Shown: positions 1 through 7,452 of the stretch, in pieces
Position numbering within the stretch: position 1 is the stretch's first letter
How the letters are laid out: the number at the start of each line of letters is the position of its first letter
Assembly: GCA_021779695.1 (NCBI GenBank)
Contig: JAJYAE010000143.1
Span: 1-10,706, forward strand
Length of the DNA: 10,706 nucleotides
From: Acidobacteriota bacterium
Lineage (GTDB): Bacteria > Acidobacteriota > Terriglobia > Terriglobales > Acidobacteriaceae
Reading direction: 5' to 3'
Made by a program: the position numbers and the translations under genes
Notes under the pieces: model-generated
Told to the model about the DNA's origin: nothing
What the model saw: only the letters and a program-made list of their open reading frames with translations
Databases searched by the model: none

Positions 1-624
1 GGCTTTGTTTATCTTGATCGCGTCGACCTGCTGGCGGCTCCTGGTCAGGGCTTGCTCCTCGCATTCCTTAAGTCCATCCGAGCCAAGACATCGGGGACTC
101 TGGCTATGCTCGCATCCTCACAGACACCGTTGCGGACGTTGACTCTGCAAGGGCGATACTTGCCTGACCTTGCCTTCCATCTCAGCGCGATACGATTTGC
201 GATTCCACCCTTACGGGAGCGCAGGGAAGACATCATCCCGATCGCACAGGCCATGCTCCATCAAATCTGTAGCCGTTATCAGCAACATCCGCACTCCCTT
301 TCCAATTGCGCCATCAATCGCTTACTTCAACACCAGTGGCCTGGCAATCTTCGCGAACTTCAATGCGTCTTAGAGAGCGCCATCCTCAGTACCGAAAGCG
401 GCCTCATCCGCACCGTCGATCTATCCTTCGCGGAAGATGAACGCCGTGATGCCCAGCCGACGATGCTCGCAGTTGACCTCCTGCTGGAGACAGCCATTCG
501 CAGGCATGTGCAATATGTGTTGCATCTGAATCGTGGCAACAAGTTGCGCGCTGCCTGTCAGCTCGGTATCAGCCGCTCAACACTTTATCGAGTGCTGGGC
601 CGAAAGCCTGTCGCAATTGCATGA
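1..624 (+). CDS. Sigma-54 activator-like (NtrC/Fis family) regulator, 3' part, degenerate ATPase core
   Basis: The gene is cut by the window edge; 207 codons are visible from base 1 to the TGA. Seen: a Walker-B-like segment VYLDR (residues 3-7), the family hallmark IPPLRERREDI (68-78), the sensor-II segment WPGNLREL (113-120), and a C-terminal Fis-type helix-turn-helix (about 162-201, ending LGISRSTLYRVLG). Known of the family: these AAA+ activators use ATP hydrolysis to open sigma-54 promoters. Odd: aligned by eye to PspF, the Walker-B glutamate is Arg7, the sensor-I asparagine is Ser40, and both arginine-finger positions are Leu54 and His60. The sensor-II arginine (118) and the DNA-binding helices are kept, and the frame is open. 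I infer a DNA-binding regulator that may not hydrolyse ATP normally. The nucleotide-binding P-loop, GAFTGA loop and sensory domain lie outside the window. Its target is unknown; a DUF885 gene follows on the same strand after 116 bases. Confidence 0.85.
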   Translation, partial: GFVYLDRVDLLAAPGQGLLLAFLKSIRAKTSGTLAMLASSQTPLRTLTLQGRYLPDLAFHLSAIRFAIPPLRERREDIIPIAQAMLHQICSRYQQHPHSLSNCAINRLLQHQWPGNLRELQCVLESAILSTESGLIRTVDLSFAEDERRDAQPTMLAVDLLLETAIRRHVQYVLHLNRGNKLRAACQLGISRSTLYRVLGRKPVAIA

Positions 625-740
625 TACGAATTAAAGCTCCCTAGGCTCGCCAAGCAATCGGCCCGAATCCTTGGAGGTGCTGCTTCGAATACACTCATCG
701 ATGGGGATTTTGTTGTGATTCCGCGTCGAGGTATCCTTCC

Positions 741-2534
741 TTGAAACATCGTTTGATTTCGCTTGCTTTCGTCCTTTCAGCTCTTCCCTTCTCCACGTCA
801 TTTCTTCATGCGCATGCTGCTGAGCCGGTCACTCCGCTTGCAGATCGTGAGACCGCCCTCCAGGCACTCTTCAAAGAGTATTGGGACGCCTATTTGCAGC
901 ACTCGCCGGAATTCGCATCGACGATTGGAGACACGCGATTCAACGACCAAGTCACAGACTACTCTGTGCGTGCAGTGAATGACTGGCTTGCATTCGAACA
1001 AAATGAGATGATGCGACTCGCTGATATCGATCCCACTGGATTCACAGATCAGGAAGTGACCAGCCGTGACCTTCTACTACGCCAATTTCTCGACGACCAG
1101 GAGGCGGCGGACTTCAAAGAGTGGGAGATGCCCATCAGCCAGCAAGACGGAATTTACTCGACCTATCCAGATCTGGCCACGCAACTGAACTTCTCGACGG
1201 TTAAAGATTACCATGATTGGATTGCCCGCTTGCGCAAGATTCCTCATGCGTTTGACCAGGTCATCACCAACATGTCAATTGGTATCGATGACCAGAGAGT
1301 TCCCCCGAAGTTCATCCTTCAGGAGGCACTCGCTGAGGTCCAACAACTGGCCGCACAGAAGCCCGAGGACTCCCCTTTGGCCCTGCCAATCAAGCATTTC
1401 CCATCTTCTGTCTCGACGGCAGACCAACAGCGCATTCGCGAGGAAATGCTCGAAGTAATTCAGCGCCAGGTTTTGCCTGCTTATAAGCGACTCGCTCAAT
1501 TTATTCAATCCGCATGCATTCCTGCTGGTCGTGATCAACCAGGAATCTGGGCTCTATCCGACGGCGACAAATATTACCAGTTTCGGATTCGCCGCTACAC
1601 CTCAACAAATCTCACTGCCGCACAGATTCACCAGATCGGCCTGAACCAGGTGGGTCAAGACGAAGCAGCGATGCTCGTGATCGCACAGAGACTCGGCTTC
1701 AAAGACCGCAAAAGCTTCGAAATGAGCTTAAAGACAAACACGAAGCTTCATCCCGCTTCATCCGAAGCGCTTCTTGACGCATTTCGGGGTTATCTGGGCC
1801 CGATGCAAGCGAAACTGCCCCAATTCTTCGGCCACATTCCGAAAGCACCGTTCGAGGTCGTAGCCGTTCCTGATTACCTGGCGCCAAATGCTGCTCCAGC
1901 TTATTACGAATCTGGGACGCCAGACGGAAGGCGTCCCGGGCGACTGTACATCAATACCTACAACGCCACCGGAAGAAATCTCTACGATGTGGAGGCGATC
2001 GCCTACCATGAGGGGATTCCGGGGCATCATTTGCAGATTTCGATTGCACAGGAGTTACAGGGAGTCCCTGAATTCCGGAAGTTCCAAAACTACACTGCAT
2101 TCGATGAAGGTTGGGGACTCTACGCGGAGCAACTTGGCAAGGACGCTGGATTCTATACAGATCCCTACTCGGATTACGGGAGGCTTGAAGCGGATATATG
2201 GCGAGCCATTCGATTGGTCGTGGACACTGGCGTCCATTCCCAGCATTGGACCCGCCAGCAAATGGTGGATTACTTCCACGAACATTCGGCGCTTGACGAA
2301 TCGACCGTACAATCCGAGGTTGATCGTTATATTGCGAACCCGGGGCAGGCACTGGCGTACAAAGTCGGTGAGTTGAGGCTACTCGATCTCCGGGAAGAGG
2401 CAAAGGCAGGGCTTGGCAGCAAGTTTGATATCCGTGCGTTTCACGACGAAGTGCTAGACTCAGGGTCGCTTCCGCTGGATGTACTGACCGACCGAATCCA
2501 CGCCTGGATTGCAAAGGCCAAAGCGACTCAGTGA
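741..2534 (+). CDS. Exported DUF885 family protein (putative metallohydrolase)
   Basis: This 597-residue protein matches DUF885 in length and motifs. Seen: a Sec signal peptide (about residues 1-27, KHRLISLAFVLSALPF then AHAHA-type cleavage region), so the mature protein is periplasmic or secreted; no lipobox cysteine is evident. The family signature HEGIPGHH lies at residues 423-430, preceded by Tyr422, and DEGWGLYAEQ follows at about 455-464, with Glu456 a likely partner residue. The His/Glu arrangement resembles a zinc-peptidase site, and family members are often called putative peptidases, but I know of no firm substrate. The start is TTG at 741, chosen because GAGG lies at 728-731, eight to nine bases upstream, and because it gives a complete signal peptide. 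No in-frame upstream start is better. The stop is followed by two stem-loops, so the gene is probably monocistronic. Function beyond exported hydrolase is not established. Confidence 0.88.
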   Translation: MKHRLISLAFVLSALPFSTSFLHAHAAEPVTPLADRETALQALFKEYWDAYLQHSPEFASTIGDTRFNDQVTDYSVRAVNDWLAFEQNEMMRLADIDPTGFTDQEVTSRDLLLRQFLDDQEAADFKEWEMPISQQDGIYSTYPDLATQLNFSTVKDYHDWIARLRKIPHAFDQVITNMSIGIDDQRVPPKFILQEALAEVQQLAAQKPEDSPLALPIKHFPSSVSTADQQRIREEMLEVIQRQVLPAYKRLAQFIQSACIPAGRDQPGIWALSDGDKYYQFRIRRYTSTNLTAAQIHQIGLNQVGQDEAAMLVIAQRLGFKDRKSFEMSLKTNTKLHPASSEALLDAFRGYLGPMQAKLPQFFGHIPKAPFEVVAVPDYLAPNAAPAYYESGTPDGRRPGRLYINTYNATGRNLYDVEAIAYHEGIPGHHLQISIAQELQGVPEFRKFQNYTAFDEGWGLYAEQLGKDAGFYTDPYSDYGRLEADIWRAIRLVVDTGVHSQHWTRQQMVDYFHEHSALDESTVQSEVDRYIANPGQALAYKVGELRLLDLREEAKAGLGSKFDIRAFHDEVLDSGSLPLDVLTDRIHAWIAKAKATQ

Positions 2535-2572
2535 TTCGATCGTCTGGAGGGCTGAATCGCTCACACTCAACT

Positions 2573-2614
2573 TGACTGAGAATCAGCTCAGGTCATCGGC
2601 CAGTTTGGGGCCGA
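2573..2614 (+). terminator. Two abutting hairpins after the DUF885 gene
   Basis: Hairpin 1 spans 2573-2595: TGACTGAG pairs with CTCA-G-GTCA around loop AATCAG, with one bulged G. Hairpin 2 spans 2596-2614: TCGGCC pairs perfectly with GGCCGA around a 7-base loop. They start 38 bases after the stop codon and touch each other. There is no T-run after them, so they may be a factor-dependent stop or an mRNA 3'-end protector rather than a classical intrinsic terminator. Confidence 0.4.
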
Positions 2615-2634
2615 AAGCCCAACTCTCGAACGTC

Positions 2635-2662
2635 TTGACAGCTCCCTCAATAGAGTGAGAAT
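2635..2662 (+). promoter_or_regulatory. Candidate sigma-70 promoter for the GH28 gene
   Basis: A consensus -35 hexamer TTGACA (2635-2640) is followed after 16 bases by GAGAAT (2657-2662), a 4/6 match to the -10 consensus. Transcription would start near 2669, leaving a leader of about 240 bases before the GH28 start at 2911. The -10 is imperfect, so this is a candidate only. Confidence 0.35.
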
Positions 2663-2678
2663 CTCTTTGAGATGTCAC

Positions 2679-2691
2679 GTGGTCTGACCAC
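2679..2691. promoter_or_regulatory. Perfect inverted repeat GTGGTC-T-GACCAC, candidate operator
   Basis: Two 6-base arms pair perfectly around a single central T. The core TGGTC-N-GACCA has the shape of sites bound by FadR-subfamily GntR repressors, a group that also contains uronate and pectin regulators. If the upstream TTGACA/GAGAAT promoter is used, the palindrome would sit about 10-22 bases downstream of the transcription start, a typical roadblock position. The binding protein is not in the window, so the assignment is inference. Confidence 0.4.
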
Positions 2692-2910
2692 ATTCCTCGT
2701 GTTGGAAAACCAAAGCTACGTAATCCATTGCTCATGTACGGCACAGTTTCCAAGAACACACACCCCAAGTAGCATCACGGATTCGCTCTGGATGGTCGAG
2801 TGATCGGAGTCACGTCGAATAAGGCGGATCAGTTTGACCGGGCCTAGATCGGAGTGAAATCCGTGAGTATCTGGCAAAAAAGATTGCAGGTTCATAAGGA
2901 GGATCTTCGG

Positions 2911-4563
2911 ATGAACAAATTCAGTTCAAAGCGTCGCGCGCTTTTGCGTGTGGGCAGCCTTGGCATTGCAGGAGCCACAGTCCCTGAATTCGGTTATGCC
3001 GCGTTATCACACGAGGAAGCAAACACAGACCCAATGTCGTCCCATGGGCTTGTGAATGTGCGCAACTATGGCGCAGTCGGAGACGGCAAAACGCTGGACA
3101 GCCCTGCGATCAATCGCGCAATCGAAGCGGCAGCGGCTGCGGGAGGCGGGACTGTGTTGTTTCCAGCTGGAAGCTACCTTTGTTTCTCTCTGCACCTGAA
3201 GAGTCATGTGCATTTGCATTTAGAACAGGGCTCCACGATTGTGGCAGCTGATTCCCCACTCCCTGGTCAGCAGACAGGTTATAACGGCGGAACCTATGAC
3301 GCGGCGGAGTCGAATGCTCCATGGGAGGACTATCAGGACTTTGGTCATAATCATTGGCATAACTCGCTTATTTGGGGTGAAGGAATCCATGACTTCAGCA
3401 TTACTGGTCCTGGGTTGATCTTTGGTAAAGGGTTGAGTTTTGGCGCCAACCGTGCGGCAAGAGGCAACTTCCCGATCTACGTAGCTGAGCAGCCCGGAGT
3501 CGGGAACAAAGCGATTGCCCTCAAGAATTGCTATAACGTCCTCCTGCGCGACTTCTCCGTTTTGAAAGGTGGGCATTTTGCTTTGCTCTTGACCGGCGTT
3601 GACAATCTCACGATCGATAACCTCAAGATTGATACCGATCGGGACGGAATGGATCTGGATTGCTGCCAAAACGTGCGCGTCACAAACTGCACTGTAAATT
3701 CACCGTGGGATGACGGAATCTGTCCAAAGTCGAGCTTTGCACTTGGCTATGCACGTCCCACCAAGAATGTCACCATCTCGAGCTGCTGGGTCACGGGCTA
3801 CTACAAACTTGGAACCGTTCTGGACGGAACCTTCAAGAGGTTTGAAGCCGATGCGACTGTCTATCACACGGGGCGCATCAAGTGCGGCACGGAGTCGAAT
3901 GGAGGATTCATCAACATCTCCATTTCAAACTGCGTTTTTGAAGGCTGCCACGGCTATGCGCTGGAATCCATGGACGGTGCACTACTCGAAGACATTGTTA
4001 TTTCAAACACGACGATGCGGGATATCTTTGCGGGCCCTTTCTTTGTGCGTCTCGGATCCCGGCTGCGTGGTCCCATCGGCACAACAAAAGTTGGCACAAT
4101 CCGGCGCGTCCTCATCAACAACGTTGTTTGCTACAACGCAGCCCGGACACCGTGCTCGATCTTGAGCGGCATTCCCGACCATCCGATCGAAGACCTAAAG
4201 CTCTCTGACATCTACATAGCTTCTGCCGGAGGCGGTACAGAATCCGAAAGTCGCATCGTCCCGCCGGAAAATGAAACTAAATATCCAGATCCAGAGGAGT
4301 TTGGTGTGATGCCGGCCTCTGGGTTCTTTCTCCGTCACGTCAAGAATCTGGAGATGAGCCACATTGAGCTCGCCAATATAACGGCAGATGCGCGCCCTGC
4401 CTTTTCCCTTCAGGATGTGGATCAGGCTGATTTCTTTGCGATATCCGCTCCCCCCAGTGCAAGTGGCGTCTTTGCATTGCGCGACGTGCGGAGCTTCAGA
4501 ATCGGATGGAGCCGTGCCGCAGCTGACACAATCATCAAGTCCATTGATTCCACAATGCTCTAG
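2911..4563 (+). CDS. Tat-exported GH28 family glycosidase (polygalacturonase/rhamnogalacturonase-like)
   Basis: The 550-residue product is a secreted right-handed beta-helix pectinase-type enzyme. Seen: a Tat-like leader with K7-R8-R9 followed by a short hydrophobic stretch and a likely cleavage near Ala30; the pectate-lyase-superfamily opening NVRNYGAVGDGKT (about 49-61); GH28 active-site elements DTDRDGMDLD (241-250), PWDDG with Asp267/Asp268, and HTGRIK (319-324), where RIK is the substrate-binding signature. Known: GH28 enzymes hydrolyse alpha-1,4 galacturonan or rhamnogalacturonan linkages by inversion. The usual NTDG element has two extra residues here, so exact specificity is open. The start is ATG 2911 because AAGGAGGA lies at 2896-2903 with 7-base spacing. 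A GTG at 2854 would add 19 residues in front of the Tat leader and is unlikely. The convergent GH106 gene suggests joint action on rhamnogalacturonan. Confidence 0.88.
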   Translation: MNKFSSKRRALLRVGSLGIAGATVPEFGYAALSHEEANTDPMSSHGLVNVRNYGAVGDGKTLDSPAINRAIEAAAAAGGGTVLFPAGSYLCFSLHLKSHVHLHLEQGSTIVAADSPLPGQQTGYNGGTYDAAESNAPWEDYQDFGHNHWHNSLIWGEGIHDFSITGPGLIFGKGLSFGANRAARGNFPIYVAEQPGVGNKAIALKNCYNVLLRDFSVLKGGHFALLLTGVDNLTIDNLKIDTDRDGMDLDCCQNVRVTNCTVNSPWDDGICPKSSFALGYARPTKNVTISSCWVTGYYKLGTVLDGTFKRFEADATVYHTGRIKCGTESNGGFINISISNCVFEGCHGYALESMDGALLEDIVISNTTMRDIFAGPFFVRLGSRLRGPIGTTKVGTIRRVLINNVVCYNAARTPCSILSGIPDHPIEDLKLSDIYIASAGGGTESESRIVPPENETKYPDPEEFGVMPASGFFLRHVKNLEMSHIELANITADARPAFSLQDVDQADFFAISAPPSASGVFALRDVRSFRIGWSRAAADTIIKSIDSTML

Positions 4564-4592
4564 TTTCCATAGCACCTTCGAATTCATTCAAG

Positions 4593-4620
4593 TCCGATTG
4601 CCTCACGGAAGGCAATCGGA
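4593..4620. terminator. Hairpin between convergent GH28 and GH106 genes
   Basis: TCCGATTGCCT (4593-4603) and AGGCAATCGGA (4610-4620) form a perfect 11-bp stem with a 6-base loop. It lies 29 bases after the GH28 stop and 48 bases after the GH106 stop on the other strand, so it can serve both genes. Neither side carries a T-run, so it is either a factor-assisted bidirectional terminator or an mRNA end stabiliser. Confidence 0.6.
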
Positions 4621-4668
4621 ACTGCCATACGCTGAACGTAACTTCGAGCATGTGCAGAAATCAGATAC

Positions 4669-7452
4669 TTACTGTACGGCCAGAGCTGCAGAAACTTCCA
4701 CCAAACGAATTGGGCCCAGCAGACCGGATGGCACGGGGTCAAGGTTGTTCATATCCTGAGGAATAAATCGTGTCCCGAATTTGGCATAGAGCGCCGAATA
4801 ATCGTGGGGCGGCTCTCCAGCTAATTCATTGATCGCGGTGTTGTAGACCAGAATTCGAAGTTGATTTGCACCCGCATGCACGAAGCCCGTAATGTCAATT
4901 CGGTATGGAGGATGCCACAATGACCCCACGAGCCTGCCATTGACGTAGATCGTTGCAGCTTCGCGGATAGGAGGATCAAGCAGTGCGTGAATGCCGTTTG
5001 CATTCGGAGGCCTGTCGTCCACTGTCGGCGTTCCCTGGCCAAAGTCGACAACGATCCTGCTCTGTTTTGAGAGTGGCCGGCGCAAGATGAACGATCTGAA
5101 GTAGTCCACTCTGCCCGAAAAATACTTGAGTCCATGAAGTTCAGTCCACGATGGCAAGCCATTCAAGGTCTGCTTCTGAGCTTGCCCCTTCATTTGGATT
5201 TTCCATTCCGTGCTCAAATCCTCGATTTGCCTAGCTTTCTCCGATCCCCCCCCTTGATCAATGTCGTTGATCTCTGCTTTGGAGGTAGTCGGTCCATTTT
5301 TAAGCACGAAGATTCTCGATTCATAAGGCGCAAGAGAAATATCGACACCCTTTTGAGGGTTGTACGAAATCGATTGCATCACCTGTCCGGTGTCGGGATT
5401 CCATTGCTCGATGACCGCACGGACCGATCGAAATGCGATGTTTCCCTTGACTTCTCTGTTGTGAGTGTTCGCCACAAAATAAACATCGGAAGACGCCAAC
5501 TTTCGATGAATAAAGCCAAGGCCAATCGCTTGTCCATGGCAGATGAGATCTGGAGGAAGCACTCGCCTGATTTGTGGCGCAAGGTCGTTCACGGAGTGTA
5601 CGAAGATTCCAGACTGACTCACATCTCGATCAAATAGCTTGTGCGACTGTTCGATGACTTGCGAATTGTGCCTCTGATTGAGCAGGCCCGGATCTATTGA
5701 GGGGGTCTTTCCAATTGCGATCACCTTTCCACCCTTTTCGGAGTAGGTCGCAATCTGACCATAGACATCCAATGGGATTCGATCCGTTGGCGGAAGGATC
5801 AGAACCGGGTAAGAAATCCTGCCGAGCCTTCTGATCGTCTCTGCATCGATGAAATCCACGTTGTAACCTGCGTCCAGAATTGCAGCCATCAATTCAGGGG
5901 TGATTCGGGTCTTCATCTCATCTGTTACCGAAACATGCCCTGGAGTGAAGGCAGCCTGCGCATCGTCTTCCGGAAGAAGAATGGCGACATCATTGGCTGG
6001 ATTTCCCTGGCGTAGAAGCCAGCTGATTCGCTGAAGGTAGCGCATCACGTCTGGCATCACCGGAAACCACGGATTATGCACGTTGAATGCGCCCGCCGCA
6101 TAGAATGCCCATCCAGGTTCGCCTGCCGCAAGAGGTGAGTATGGATATCCATGGCCAACAATCTGATTCACTCCGAGAAGGAACATTCGGTCCGCCTCAA
6201 CTTTCATATCCAGAGGCGTAGCGCGAAAAGCCGGTGAATGCAGCCATGTCCAGGTCTCCGCCGATGTCACATTTCTGCCGTATAGATGGTTTGCCGAGCT
6301 GGCCCATCGAGTGAATGAGAAAGCGCGCCATTGCGGACCTTCTCCCTCCGGGAGATTAGCGATTGCTTCGTCCGCCATAGTGACTGCGGGCTCGCCATAA
6401 GTTTGAGATCGGAAAAGCGTGTGATGCGCTTGGGCAAATGCGGTGATTGGTGCGAGGTAATGCTCTCGGATAAGGTCCGAGAGGGTCACGCCCCAGTCGT
6501 GTCGGACCTCATCGGCTTCAGCTGAACCACCTGCGACTAGCTCCGGAAGATGTGGCACTAAATCGTACCCTCGTCGCCGCTGAAACTCCAACGGCAAGTT
6601 CGTTGTCCAATCTGAGCCGTAAACTTCCAACGAATCGGAGAACACTGAGTAAGGCGGTTGACTGCCGAATGCCTGCAACAAGGGTAATCCGACATCCGAA
6701 AGATGCTGATCGATGGCTGCCTTCGAGAAATGGTCAAGAACGTAGCCCTCTGCACCCATCGCGGCCCGTTTCACTTGCTGTCTCGTATGACTGGCGATGA
6801 AGTACAAGGCGATCCGCGGTGCGTCTGATGCTGCGACTGTGCCCGTCTTGAGATCGATGCGAACTGCTGAACTCGGGCTGAAAGCTCTCTCGGTTCCCTC
6901 TAGAGCAAATGCTGCAATAAAGCGTTCGCCCTCATCGAGACGAGGTAATTCGACCTTCGCTCCATGGATCGGCAAAGACACCACCCGCAGCTTTCCTGCG
7001 GCCAATGACAACGGAGTCCCTGCTCCACCATATGGCCAACCGCTCCCCAAAGTGATGTCAACGCGCAGGCCAAGCGATCGAGCTGCCGAATTAGCAAAAC
7101 TGACATCTTGCAAGAACTGCTGGGATAAATATGGAAAATTGTGGATGCCATTTGCCGGGTTGTCGAGGGCGATCGGATAAACAGGCTGGATCTCCACGCC
7201 GCCAATACCCGCATCGTGCATGGTTCCCAATTCTTTGCCCAACTCGTGCTCAGTTACGGCTGGACCAAACCACCACCAACGCATAATGGGACGGGCCTCT
7301 GGTGGTGGATCCAGGAATTTTGCATGCAGATCCTGAGAAAACGCGCGTTGTGGCGCAAGCTGAAGGGGTATCAGAAAAAATAAGACAAGCCACATCTCTC
7401 TTGGCACCCGTACTGGCATTCGATTGCATTGTTGTGAGCGCTTACACTTCAT
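4669..7452 (-). CDS. Exported GH106 family alpha-L-rhamnosidase
   Basis: A 927-residue secreted enzyme. Seen: a signal peptide (basic N-terminus, core WLVLFFLIPL at 21-30, likely cleavage near Gln40); the GH106 opening RPIMRWWWFGP (54-64) followed by GIGGVEIQP (82-90); FSDSLEV (271-277, Glu276), GEP (353-355) and SAETWTW (397-403, Glu399), whose glutamates are candidates for the inverting acid/base pair; and a C-terminal beta-sandwich (about 770-890) with IYVNGRLVGSLWHPPYRIDI. Known: GH106 removes terminal alpha-L-rhamnose from pectic rhamnogalacturonans and plant glycosides. I infer action together with the convergent GH28 enzyme. ATG 7452 has GGGGGA four bases upstream. ATG 7419 would give a tidier signal peptide but has no visible ribosome site, and ATG 7395 is also possible. 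A LacI-type operator (7433-7446) lies between the first two of these starts, which makes the true start uncertain. The long antisense reading frames inside are shadows. Confidence 0.88.
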   Translation of the reverse strand: MKCKRSQQCNRMPVRVPREMWLVLFFLIPLQLAPQRAFSQDLHAKFLDPPPEARPIMRWWWFGPAVTEHELGKELGTMHDAGIGGVEIQPVYPIALDNPANGIHNFPYLSQQFLQDVSFANSAARSLGLRVDITLGSGWPYGGAGTPLSLAAGKLRVVSLPIHGAKVELPRLDEGERFIAAFALEGTERAFSPSSAVRIDLKTGTVAASDAPRIALYFIASHTRQQVKRAAMGAEGYVLDHFSKAAIDQHLSDVGLPLLQAFGSQPPYSVFSDSLEVYGSDWTTNLPLEFQRRRGYDLVPHLPELVAGGSAEADEVRHDWGVTLSDLIREHYLAPITAFAQAHHTLFRSQTYGEPAVTMADEAIANLPEGEGPQWRAFSFTRWASSANHLYGRNVTSAETWTWLHSPAFRATPLDMKVEADRMFLLGVNQIVGHGYPYSPLAAGEPGWAFYAAGAFNVHNPWFPVMPDVMRYLQRISWLLRQGNPANDVAILLPEDDAQAAFTPGHVSVTDEMKTRITPELMAAILDAGYNVDFIDAETIRRLGRISYPVLILPPTDRIPLDVYGQIATYSEKGGKVIAIGKTPSIDPGLLNQRHNSQVIEQSHKLFDRDVSQSGIFVHSVNDLAPQIRRVLPPDLICHGQAIGLGFIHRKLASSDVYFVANTHNREVKGNIAFRSVRAVIEQWNPDTGQVMQSISYNPQKGVDISLAPYESRIFVLKNGPTTSKAEINDIDQGGGSEKARQIEDLSTEWKIQMKGQAQKQTLNGLPSWTELHGLKYFSGRVDYFRSFILRRPLSKQSRIVVDFGQGTPTVDDRPPNANGIHALLDPPIREAATIYVNGRLVGSLWHPPYRIDITGFVHAGANQLRILVYNTAINELAGEPPHDYSALYAKFGTRFIPQDMNNLDPVPSGLLGPIRLVEVSAALAVQ
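7433..7446. promoter_or_regulatory. LacI-family-type operator TGTGAGCGCTTACA
   Basis: This 14-base palindrome has 7-base arms with a single mismatch and the central CG typical of LacI/CcpA/PurR-family sites. The 16-base TTGTGAGCGCTTACAC differs at two positions from the symmetric lac operator TTGTGAGCGCTCACAA. It lies across codons 3-7 of the longest GH106 reading frame, or just upstream of translation if a later ATG is used. I infer repression of the rhamnosidase gene by a LacI-family sugar sensor encoded elsewhere. Confidence 0.55.

Larger units (their letters stand above)
2535..2910. other. Intergenic region upstream of the GH28 gene
   Basis: I see no credible gene in these 376 bases. They hold the two hairpins behind the DUF885 gene, a candidate sigma-70 promoter (2635-2662), a 13-base perfect inverted repeat (2679-2691), a 9-base direct repeat GATCGGAGT (2802-2810 and 2847-2855), and the GH28 ribosome binding site AAGGAGGA (2896-2903). 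A second possible -35 element, TTGACC at 2834-2839, lies closer to the gene, but its best -10 match is spaced by only 15 bases. Confidence 0.6.

Noticed and set aside
701..718. Mini-frame MGILL with GGAGGTG (673-679) upstream of the DUF885 gene
   Set aside because: It has only five codons and the spacing from GGAGGTG to ATG is over 20 bases, so it is not a convincing leader peptide.
1951..2514. 187-codon minus-strand frame inside the DUF885 gene
   Set aside because: It is antisense to a gene with clear family motifs, has a Pro/Arg-rich composition, no domain and no ribosome site.
2854..2910. GTG at 2854 as the GH28 start
   Set aside because: It would place 19 extra residues before a twin-arginine leader, while ATG 2911 has an ideal AAGGAGGA seven bases upstream.
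5134..5637. 167-codon plus-strand frame inside the GH106 gene
   Set aside because: It is antisense to a well-supported gene and its product has no recognisable motif; the openness follows from the codon use of the GH106 strand.
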